Both the position numbers and the translations under genes were made by a program. DNA of 64,000 bases from DASYQD01 sp036005845 (GTDB taxonomy: Bacteria; Acidobacteriota; Thermoanaerobaculia; Multivoradales; JAIOJS01): NCBI GenBank assembly GCA_036005845.1, contig DASYQD010000059.1:1-64000 (forward strand). The letters are read 5' to 3'. The notes below the pieces were generated by a model that ran no database searches, was not told the DNA's origin, and saw only the letters and a program-made list of their open reading frames with translations. How positions within the stretch are numbered: the stretch's first letter is position 1; the number at the start of each line of letters is the position of its first letter. This document shows, one piece after another, positions 1 through 7,235 of the stretch.

Positions 1-2787
1 TCGTGGGAGATGAAGGGTCTCGAGAAGACCGAGCGCATCGCGAACATCGTCATCGATCCTTCGCACCCCGACACCGTCCTGGTCGCGGCCACGGGCGCAC
101 TGTGGAACGACAGCCCCGACCGCGGCGTCTACCGCACGCGCGACGGCGGCAAGAGCTGGAAGAAGGTGCTCTTCGTCGACGACAAGACCGGCGCCTCCGA
201 CGTCACGCTCGACCCGCACAATCCGCGCACCGTCTTCGCCGGCACCTGGCAGGTACGCCGCTACCCGTGGAACCTGGAGAGCGGCGGCCCCGGCAGCGGC
301 CTCTGGGTGTCTCACGACGGCGGCGACACCTGGAAGCGCCTCGGCGAGGACGAGGGCCTCCCCGCCGGCATCTGGGGCAAGGTCGGCGTGCGCGTGGCCC
401 CGAGCGACAGCACCCGCGTCTACGCCATCGTCGAAGCGGACGAAGGCGGTCTCTTCAGCTCCGACGACGGCGGCGAGAGCTGGGACCTCGTCAACGACTC
501 GCGCGGCCTGCGCCAGCGCGCCTGGTACTACTCCTGCCTCACCGTCGACCCGCTGCGTCCGGACGTCGTCTGGTTCCCCGAGGTCTCGATGCTGAAGACG
601 ATCGACGGCGGCGACACGGTGCGCTCCGTCAAGGGCGGCGGCTGGGACTACCACGACGTGTGGATCGATCCCACCGAGCCCAAGCGCATGATCGTCGGCA
701 GCGACGCCGGCGTCTCGCTCACCTTCGACGGCGGCGAGACGTGGCACCGGCCGCCGCTGCCCATCGCGCAGCTCTACCACGTGACCACCGACGACCGCGT
801 GCCCTATCGGGTGCTCGCCGCGGCGCAGGATTGGGGCACCGTGTCGGGGCCGAGCAACAGCCTGCACGGCGACGGCATCCTGCTCTCCGACTGGCACGGC
901 GTCGGCGGCGGCGAGGCGGGGCACGTGGTGGCGGTGCCCGGCGAGCCGGAGATCGTCTACGCCGGGGAGTACCTCGGCATCATCACCCGCTACGACGAGC
1001 GCACCGGCGTCGCGGCCCACGTCGGCATCTACCCCGACAACGGCTCAGGCCACGGCGTCGGCGACCAGAAGTGGCGCTTCCAGTGGACGGCGCCGATCGT
1101 CATCTCGCCGCACGACCCGAAGGTCGTCTACCACGCGGCGAACGTGCTGTTTCGCAGCCGCGACGAGGGCTTGCACTGGGAGGCGATCTCGCCCGACCTG
1201 ACGCGCAACGACCCTAGCAAACAGAAGTGGGCTGGCGGCCCGATCACCGGCGACAACACCGGCGTCGAGTTCTACGACACCATCTTCGCCGTCGCCGAGT
1301 CGCCGGTGACCGCCGGCGTCATCTGGGCAGGGAGCGACGACGGGCTCGTGCACGTGACGCGCGACGGCGGCAAGAACTGGAAGGCGGTGACGCCGCCGGG
1401 GATGCCGCAGTGGGGGACGGTCGGCACCATCGAGGCGTCGCGCTGGGACGCCGGCACCGCCTACGTCACCGCCGACGCCCACCGGCTCGGCGACGACCAC
1501 CCGTACCTGTGGAAGACGACCGACTACGGCGCGACGTGGAAGGCGCTGTCGAAGGGACTCGATACCGCCGTCTATCTGCACGCAGTGCGCGAGGACTCGG
1601 CGCAGAAAGGGCTGCTCTTCCTCGCCACCGAGCGCAGCGTGCAGTTCTCGCGCGACGGCGGCGCCAAGTGGGAGTCGCTCAAGCTCAACCTGCCGACGGT
1701 GTCGGTCACCGACCTCCAGGTGAAGAACGACGACCTCGTCGTCGCCACCACCGGGCGCTCGATCTGGATCCTCGACGACCTGGCGCCGCTGCGGCAGTGG
1801 ACGCCGGCGATCGCCACCGAGAGCGTGCACCTCTTCCCGCCGCGGCCGGCGGTGGCATGGTCGATCGCCGGCGGGCCGTTCGGCGACGACGACGGCTCGG
1901 CGGACAACCCGCCGGCGGGCGCGGCCTTCACCTACTGGCTGAAGAGCGCGTCGAAAGATCCCATCAAGCTCGAGGTGCTCGACGCGCAGGGCAAGGTGGT
2001 GCGCACGCTGTCGAGCGAGCTCGAAGAGTCGCCCATCGGCCCCGACCACCCCGACTGGAGCCCCGACTCCGATCCCGAGGCCGACCTCGACGCCGACGCC
2101 GGACTGCACCGCGCGAGCTGGGACTTCTCGCTCGACGGCTCGCCCTACATCCCCGAGGCGATGGTCGACAGCGGCGACCCGCACGCCGGGCCGAGCGCGC
2201 TGCCGGGCGAGTACACACTGCGGCTGGTGGCCGACGGCAAGACGGCGACCGCGCCGCTGCGCGTCGACCCCGACCCGCGCATCAAGGTCTCGCCCGCCGA
2301 CCGCGACGCCGAGCTCGCCTTCCAGCTCCTGCTGCGCGACCGCATGAGCGAGATCGTGCGCCTCGTCGCGCAGCTCGTCAGCGTGCGCGACCAGCTCGAG
2401 ACCCACGACGAGCAGCTCGCAAATCGAACGGACGCCGCGGAGCTGATCCAAGCGGGTAAAAAGGTCGTCGACCACCTCGACGAGATCGAGCGCGAGCTGC
2501 ACAACCCCGACGCCGAGGTCACCTACGACATCCTCGCCGGCCGCGACCACGGCGGCGCCAAGCTCCACTCGCGCTACTCCTTCCTCAACGAGGCGGCGCG
2601 TTCGCACCCCGGGCCGCCGACGCAGGGGATGCTCGAGGTGCAGGCGCAGCTCGACAAGGAGCTGGCGGTGCAGCGCACCAAGCTCGAGGGCGTGCTGGGA
2701 GCGGAGCTGGCGAAGGTGCAGGCGCTGGCGGCGAAGTTGAGCTTGGGCTACGTCGTCGTGCCGAAGGCCGACGCGGCGAAGCCATAG
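1..2787 (+). CDS. Asp-box/sortilin-like beta-propeller protein, 5' truncated
   Basis: The reading frame is already open at base 1 (Ser-Trp-Glu-Met), so the start and any signal peptide lie outside the window. At least eight Asp-box motifs of the SxDGGxTW type are visible (for example RTRDGGKSWKKV, VSHDGGDTWKRL, LTFDGGETWHRP, VTRDGGKNWKAV). They mark blades of the BNR/VPS10 beta-propeller family, often annotated as glycosyl hydrolase or sortilin-like and usually extracytoplasmic in Acidobacteriota. The last 300 residues carry a beta-rich domain and an alpha-helical tail. No glycosidase active site can be assigned, so an enzymatic role is not supported; ligand binding or scaffolding is equally likely. 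It is followed by an intergenic palindromic repeat rather than a linked gene. Confidence 0.85.
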   Translation, partial: SWEMKGLEKTERIANIVIDPSHPDTVLVAATGALWNDSPDRGVYRTRDGGKSWKKVLFVDDKTGASDVTLDPHNPRTVFAGTWQVRRYPWNLESGGPGSGLWVSHDGGDTWKRLGEDEGLPAGIWGKVGVRVAPSDSTRVYAIVEADEGGLFSSDDGGESWDLVNDSRGLRQRAWYYSCLTVDPLRPDVVWFPEVSMLKTIDGGDTVRSVKGGGWDYHDVWIDPTEPKRMIVGSDAGVSLTFDGGETWHRPPLPIAQLYHVTTDDRVPYRVLAAAQDWGTVSGPSNSLHGDGILLSDWHGVGGGEAGHVVAVPGEPEIVYAGEYLGIITRYDERTGVAAHVGIYPDNGSGHGVGDQKWRFQWTAPIVISPHDPKVVYHAANVLFRSRDEGLHWEAISPDLTRNDPSKQKWAGGPITGDNTGVEFYDTIFAVAESPVTAGVIWAGSDDGLVHVTRDGGKNWKAVTPPGMPQWGTVGTIEASRWDAGTAYVTADAHRLGDDHPYLWKTTDYGATWKALSKGLDTAVYLHAVREDSAQKGLLFLATERSVQFSRDGGAKWESLKLNLPTVSVTDLQVKNDDLVVATTGRSIWILDDLAPLRQWTPAIATESVHLFPPRPAVAWSIAGGPFGDDDGSADNPPAGAAFTYWLKSASKDPIKLEVLDAQGKVVRTLSSELEESPIGPDHPDWSPDSDPEADLDADAGLHRASWDFSLDGSPYIPEAMVDSGDPHAGPSALPGEYTLRLVADGKTATAPLRVDPDPRIKVSPADRDAELAFQLLLRDRMSEIVRLVAQLVSVRDQLETHDEQLANRTDAAELIQAGKKVVDHLDEIERELHNPDAEVTYDILAGRDHGGAKLHSRYSFLNEAARSHPGPPTQGMLEVQAQLDKELAVQRTKLEGVLGAELAKVQALAAKLSLGYVVVPKADAAKP

Positions 2788-2815
2788 GCGAAGGCAACGG
2801 CAGACTGCCGCAAAA

Positions 2816-2925
2816 GTCATTGCGAGGAGCGCAGCGACGCTTGTTCAACTGACACGGGACCGCGAGCGGTCCCGTGAATCTCGATCATCGAGATCGCCGC
2901 GGCCGCTCCGCGGCCTCGCGATGAC
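2816..2925. repeat. REP/MITE-like intergenic palindromic element
   Basis: The ends GTCATTGCGAGG (2816-2827) and CCTCGCGATGAC (2914-2925) are inverted repeats matching at 11 of 12 positions. Inside are two more palindromes: CACGGGACCGC/GCGGTCCCGTG (2853-2863 and 2866-2876) and ATCTCGAT/ATCGAGAT (2878-2885 and 2887-2894). The motif GTCATTGCGAGGAGCGCAGCGA is typical, from general knowledge, of widely distributed REP-like or MITE-like repeats in many bacterial phyla. No transposase is present. A partial echo, GCATCGCGAGG, lies just before the next gene and appears to supply its ribosome-binding site. Confidence 0.7.
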
Positions 2926-2958
2926 GAGCGGGCGTCCTCTCGCATCGCGAGGCCGTCG

Positions 2959-5208
2959 ATGACGCCTCAGTCTTCGGCGCCGCCCGAGCGCTGGCCGCGC
3001 GGGCTCGCCGTCATTCTCGCCGCGGCGCTGCTGCTCTGGCTGCTCGCCTGCTGGCCGCTGCTAACCGGCAGCCGCACCCTCTTCTTCCGCGATCTCTTCG
3101 GCCTCTTCGCGCCGCTCAAGGCCTTCGGCGCGCAGCAGCTTCGCGAGGGGCGCATCCCGGCGCTCAACCCGACGTGGGCGCTGGGCCAGCCGTTCCGCGG
3201 CAACCCCAACGCCAGCGCCTTCTACCCCACCAACGTCTTCTACCTCGTGCTGCCGTTCTGGATCGCCTTCAACCTCCACCTCGTTTTGCACTGGCTGCTC
3301 GGCGGTGTGTCGATGTTCCTCCTCGCGCGCGGCTTCGGCCGCACGCGCGACGCGGCGGCGATCGCAGCGCTCGCATACGGCGGCGGCGGGTGGATGATGT
3401 CGGCGCTCTCCTTCTACAACATCGTCGCCGTGGCGGCGTGGTGGCCGCTGGTGATGCTCGGCGCGCTGCGCGGCGGGCGGCGCGGCATCGCGCTCGGCGG
3501 CATCGCGTGCGGGATGGCGCTGCTCGCCGGCGAGCCCGTGACGGCGGCGCTGGCCCTCGTGCCGCTCGTGGTGGTGACGATCGGCCGCTGGGGTTGGCGG
3601 CGCGGTCTCGTGACGGTCGGCGCGATCGGCGTCGCCGGGCTGCTCGTGGCGCTGCCGCAGCTCGTCGCCACGGCGCGCATCGTCGGCTTCAGCTTCCGCG
3701 GTACCCACGGCATGCTGGCGAGCCAGGCCGAGACCTACCGGCTGCGGCTGCCGCTGCTGCTCGACCTTCTGGCGCCGCTGCCCTTCGGCGATCCGACCGA
3801 GGCGTTTCCGGTGGTGCCGTTCTACTACTCGCTCTATCCCGGCGCGGTCGCCACGCTGTTGGCGCTCGTCGGCGCGCGGCGGCGGCCGGGGCTGGCGGCC
3901 CTCGTCGCGGCGTCGGTGATCGCCGCCTGGGCGCCGGGAGTCTCGGGGCGCATGCTGACGTCGCTGCTCGGTGGGCTCGTCCGTTCGCCGGAGAAGACGC
4001 TGATCTGGCTGGCGATGGTCTGGCCGCTGCTCACCGCGGCGGGATTCGACGAAGCCATAGCTCGTTCGCCGGCCACCGCCGAATCTCTTCCGTCGCTAGC
4101 CGAGGGAGTCGGGTCGTCGAGCCACCGAACGCGAGCACTCTGGATCGGCATCACCCTCGCCGGTGGATTGTCGTTGGGCGCCGTCGGCGCGGCCGTGTTG
4201 CCGCGAGTGATGGGCGCCGCCGTGCCCGCGCCGCTCGCGCGCTCGCTCCTGCTCGCGGCGCTGCTCGTCGGCGTCGCCGCGTGGGCGATCTGGCGTGAGC
4301 TCGTGGTGGTCGTCGTCGCCGTGCAGCTGCTGTCGCTGCTCCCCATGCAGTCGCTGCTGTTCACCGAACCGGTGGCTCCCTACGCGCGCCCTGCACCGTG
4401 GCAAGCGAAGCTCGGCGATCGCCACGCGGTGCTGCCGCTCGACTACACTTATCCCGAGTGGGAGCCCAAGGCGCCGCGGCTCCCCGAATCGCACACCGAA
4501 CGAACGCGCCGCGTCGCCTTCGAGCTCGGGCCGGTGCCGGGCGTGCTCATGGGGCTCACCTATCCGCTGGCGCCGGACCTCGACGGCCTCCACCACCGCT
4601 TCTACGACTACCTGCTCTTCCGCCTGTCGCAGGATCGCTGGGAGCACCGAACGCCCTGGCTGCGCACACTCGGCGTCGACGCGATCACCGCTTCCCGGCC
4701 GTTGCCGCCGGCGTGGAGACCATCGGCTGCCGAGCCTGCGGAGCTGCGAACGAGCTACCTCTACACGCTCGACGAGGCCGCGCCGACGGCCTGGTGGCCC
4801 GAGACGATCGTCGCCGCCGCGAACCCGGCTGTCGCCTACGACCTGATCGCCGAGCGCGAACGACCCACGAAGACGACCATCGGCCCGTTCGAGCTCGCGC
4901 ACCGAGCCGGCGGCACCGCGCGCGTGGTGAGCGCCGCGCCCGACCACGTCGAGCTCGACGTCGCCGGCGAAGGCGGCATCGTCGTGCTGCGCCGCGCCTA
5001 CCAGCCGCTCTGGCAGGCGCGCAGCGACGACAAGCCCCTTCAGGTGTTGCCCGCGGACATGGTGCTCACCGGCATCGTGCTCCCAGCCGGCCGCCACCAC
5101 GTCGAGCTCTCGGTTTCCGCCGCGCCGGACTGGACGGCCGCAGTGATCGCGGTGCTATCGCTGATCGCATGGATCGCGGCGACGACTCTTCCGCTGCGCA
5201 GGTCCTGA
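2959..5208 (+). CDS. YfhO-like multi-pass membrane protein
   Basis: This 749-residue protein starts with a membrane segment at about residues 15-37. A first extracytoplasmic loop follows with the sequence FFRDLFGLFAPLKAFGAQQL, and then NPTWALGQPFRGNP. This is the layout of YfhO-like proteins related to GT-C glycosyltransferases. Roughly a dozen hydrophobic helices run to about residue 470, and a soluble extracytoplasmic domain ends in a last helix at the C-terminus. In Firmicutes, YfhO-type proteins act in glycosylation of lipoteichoic acid; the substrate here is unknown. The ATG is preceded by GCGAGG six bases upstream, a sequence that belongs to the edge of the neighbouring palindromic repeat. 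It converges on the toxin-antitoxin pair 29 bp away. Confidence 0.8.
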   Translation: MTPQSSAPPERWPRGLAVILAAALLLWLLACWPLLTGSRTLFFRDLFGLFAPLKAFGAQQLREGRIPALNPTWALGQPFRGNPNASAFYPTNVFYLVLPFWIAFNLHLVLHWLLGGVSMFLLARGFGRTRDAAAIAALAYGGGGWMMSALSFYNIVAVAAWWPLVMLGALRGGRRGIALGGIACGMALLAGEPVTAALALVPLVVVTIGRWGWRRGLVTVGAIGVAGLLVALPQLVATARIVGFSFRGTHGMLASQAETYRLRLPLLLDLLAPLPFGDPTEAFPVVPFYYSLYPGAVATLLALVGARRRPGLAALVAASVIAAWAPGVSGRMLTSLLGGLVRSPEKTLIWLAMVWPLLTAAGFDEAIARSPATAESLPSLAEGVGSSSHRTRALWIGITLAGGLSLGAVGAAVLPRVMGAAVPAPLARSLLLAALLVGVAAWAIWRELVVVVVAVQLLSLLPMQSLLFTEPVAPYARPAPWQAKLGDRHAVLPLDYTYPEWEPKAPRLPESHTERTRRVAFELGPVPGVLMGLTYPLAPDLDGLHHRFYDYLLFRLSQDRWEHRTPWLRTLGVDAITASRPLPPAWRPSAAEPAELRTSYLYTLDEAAPTAWWPETIVAAANPAVAYDLIAERERPTKTTIGPFELAHRAGGTARVVSAAPDHVELDVAGEGGIVVLRRAYQPLWQARSDDKPLQVLPADMVLTGIVLPAGRHHVELSVSAAPDWTAAVIAVLSLIAWIAATTLPLRRS

Positions 5209-5237
5209 ACGCCGGGCTGTCCCCGGTACCCGCGAGG

Positions 5238-5651
5238 CTACCGCCGCGCCGGCGCAACGATCTCGAGCTCGGGGAAGTACGTTCTGTACCTCGTCTCGTC
5301 CCTGGTCAGGAGGCGAAGGCCGCTGACCAGGGCATGCGCGCCGATGTAGAAATCCGGCAGTGGTGAACGCCTGGATCCGCCGCGCTGCCGATAAGCGCGA
5401 AAGCACTTGCCGGCAAGGAAGGCTGCCTCCCACGGCAACGGCAGGCGACGGAAGTGATGGTCCGGCAGCGCCGCCTCGAGCTGGTCGCGGAGCTCGAAAC
5501 CGATCGAGACTTCGGCATAGATCAGCGGGTTGATGGCGAGCGCGGCATCGTCGGCGCAGCGCGCCAGAGCGTCGGCGGACCATTCCAGCCACTTCGGATC
5601 CTCGGTGAGGACGTCGAGCAGCACGTTGCTGTCGACGAGAACCGTGCTCAT
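5238..5651 (-). CDS. vapC: PIN-domain ribonuclease toxin (VapC family)
   Basis: A 137-residue PIN domain begins MSTVLVDSNVLLDVL. The four acidic residues expected for the metal site are present: Asp7, Glu47, Asp100 (in LPDFYIGAHA) and Asp118 (in LTRDET). VapC toxins are Mg-dependent endoribonucleases that typically cut tRNA or rRNA and are held inactive by the cognate antitoxin. The start codon overlaps the antitoxin stop by four bases (ATGA), so the two are translationally coupled with the antitoxin first. The length is normal for the family and nothing suggests decay. The RNA target cannot be told from sequence. Confidence 0.9.
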   Translation of the reverse strand: MSTVLVDSNVLLDVLTEDPKWLEWSADALARCADDAALAINPLIYAEVSIGFELRDQLEAALPDHHFRRLPLPWEAAFLAGKCFRAYRQRGGSRRSPLPDFYIGAHALVSGLRLLTRDETRYRTYFPELEIVAPARR

Positions 5652-5878
5652 CGCCGGCCGCGCGTGAGCGCCATCACCTGGTCCGTCGAGATCCCGGCGG
5701 TGGCCCTGCCGCGCAGCGACCTCACCAGCGCCTTCCCTTTCCGCCGTGCTCCCCTGACCACGCGCAAGCGGGCCTCGTCTCCAATCAGCTCGAACTCCAC
5801 CTCCGACTCGTCACCAATGCCGAGTCGTTCGCGGATTTGGATCGGAATGGTCACTTGTCCCTTGGAGGTGACTCGCAC
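5648..5878 (-). CDS. vapB: AbrB/MazE-type antitoxin of the VapC pair
   Basis: The 76-residue product begins VRVTSKGQVTIPIQIRERLG, the SpoVT/AbrB swapped-hairpin DNA-binding signature, and has a basic tail that should bind the PIN toxin. The GTG at 5878 is chosen because everything upstream in frame is low-complexity Arg/Ala/Ser sequence antisense to the alaX gene, while the domain begins exactly here. There is no Shine-Dalgarno. A -10-like hexamer ends only eight bases before the GTG, so the message may be leaderless. Such antitoxins usually repress their own promoter, and a perfect palindrome covers the promoter region. Confidence 0.88.
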   Translation of the reverse strand: MRVTSKGQVTIPIQIRERLGIGDESEVEFELIGDEARLRVVRGARRKGKALVRSLRGRATAGISTDQVMALTRGRR

Positions 5879-5886
5879 ACCGGCAA

Positions 5887-5914
5887 GTATTACCGGTAAG
5901 GATGGCACCGTCAA
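5887..5914 (-). promoter_or_regulatory. vapBC promoter with embedded palindromic operator
   Basis: On the minus strand a -35 TTGACG (5909-5914) and a -10 TAATAC (5887-5892) are separated by 16 bp. The perfect 10-bp palindrome TTACCGGTAA (5890-5899) covers the spacer edge and part of the -10. That is where an autoregulating AbrB-type antitoxin would be expected to bind. Transcription would begin at or just before the GTG start. The promoter is inferred from consensus matching only. Confidence 0.5.
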
Positions 5915-5933
5915 ACGGTCCGATCTCCGGCAA

Positions 5934-7139
5934 TCAGGCGAGCATCGCGCGCAACTCGTCGATCGCGGCCGAACGCGGGGCGAGGCTGCCGGCCTTGCCT
6001 TGGAAGATGCGGCCCGAGCCCCCGCCGCGGCCTTGCAGTGCTGCCGCCGCCCGAGCTCCCAGCGCCTTGAGGTCGACACCCGCGCCGTCCTGCGCGGCGA
6101 GGGCGAAGAACGCCGCGGCGCCGTTGGATGCGGTGATCAACGCCAGCGACGGGCCGGGTTGCGCGGCGAAGGCGCTTGCCACGCGCTGTACTAGCGTGCC
6201 GTCGCCGTCGTCGAGGTGGACGTCGACGAGGCGCGCGCCGGCCGCCGCTGCGGCGAGCAGCCGTGAAGCCTCGGCGTCGGCGAGACGCTCGACGAGCCGT
6301 CGCCGAGCGCGCTCGCCGTCGTGGAGCTGGGTGACCTTCGACGCCGCGACGGCGGCGAGCTCGTCGTCGCCGCACTCCAGCGTGTGTCGCAGCGCTTCGT
6401 TACGCGCCTCGTGCGCCGCGAGGCGCGCGCGCACGCGGCCACCGGCGACCCAGCAGAGGCGCATGCCGCCGCGCATCGGCTCGCTGCCGAAGAGTTTCAC
6501 GCACTCGATCTCGGCGGTGGAGGCGAGGTGGGTGCCGCCGCAGGTGTTGAGGTCGATGCCGGCGATCTCGACGAGGCGCACGTCTCCCGTGTGGCCCGCC
6601 GGCAAGCCGCGGCTGCGCACGTGGAGCCCAGCCAGCGCCTCGGGCGCCACGCGCCGCGTGGTCACCGGCCGCGCCGCGCGCACCTCGGCGGCGATCGCCT
6701 CCTCGAGCTCGGCGAGGCGCGCCGCGGGCAGCTCGCTCGCCGCCAGCTCGACGTCGCAGGTCTGCGCGCCGAGGTGGAACGAGGTGGTCTCCCAGCCGAA
6801 GCGGTCGGCGGCGATGGCCGACAGCAGGTGCTGCGCCGTGTGCTGCTGCATGTGGTCGAAGCGGCGCGCCCAGTCGAGGCGCAACGTCGCCTGGCCAGGT
6901 CTCAGCGCCGAAGCGAGGTAGTGCACGACCTCGCCGCTGCGCTTCTGCACATCCTCGACTGCGACGTCGCCAAGCCAGCCGCGATCCGCGGGCTGCCCGC
7001 CGCCTTCGGGGTAGAGCACGGTGTCCGAAAGGCGCGCCCACGGCCGTCCGCCTTCTTCGCCGACCGCGAGCACCTCGACCCCGATTTCGCGCCGTCGCGG
7101 CTCGCGCTCGTAGGCGGGCAACACGGCATGCTCGTCCAT
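5934..7139 (-). CDS. alaX: Alanyl-tRNA editing protein (AlaX, long form with DHHA1)
   Basis: This free-standing homologue of the alanyl-tRNA synthetase editing domain hydrolyses Ser-tRNA(Ala) or Gly-tRNA(Ala). The 401 residues show the beta-barrel motif SDTVLYPEGGGQPAD (38-52), the zinc-binding H100-TAQ-H104 and C200-GGT-H204 of the tRNA_SAD domain, and a C-terminal DHHA1 domain with GGGSGRIFQGKAGS near the end. That makes it an AlaX-L/AlaX-II type protein. The ATG at 7139 was chosen over longer in-frame extensions because those are antisense to the repeat gene at 7236 and have no domain content. A TAAGCT hexamer (7148-7153) lies eight bases upstream with no Shine-Dalgarno, suggesting a leaderless mRNA. 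It is 55 bp upstream of, and on the same strand as, the vapBC pair. Confidence 0.93.
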   Translation of the reverse strand: MDEHAVLPAYEREPRRREIGVEVLAVGEEGGRPWARLSDTVLYPEGGGQPADRGWLGDVAVEDVQKRSGEVVHYLASALRPGQATLRLDWARRFDHMQQHTAQHLLSAIAADRFGWETTSFHLGAQTCDVELAASELPAARLAELEEAIAAEVRAARPVTTRRVAPEALAGLHVRSRGLPAGHTGDVRLVEIAGIDLNTCGGTHLASTAEIECVKLFGSEPMRGGMRLCWVAGGRVRARLAAHEARNEALRHTLECGDDELAAVAASKVTQLHDGERARRRLVERLADAEASRLLAAAAAGARLVDVHLDDGDGTLVQRVASAFAAQPGPSLALITASNGAAAFFALAAQDGAGVDLKALGARAAAALQGRGGGSGRIFQGKAGSLAPRSAAIDELRAMLA

Positions 7140-7235
7140 GGCGCGCGAGCTTACTGCGCGTGCTGCCGCGTAACGTCGTGCCTCGTTGATCGATGCGGCC
7201 CACCCATCGCGCGTCAGGTAGCGGAGGGATCCCGC

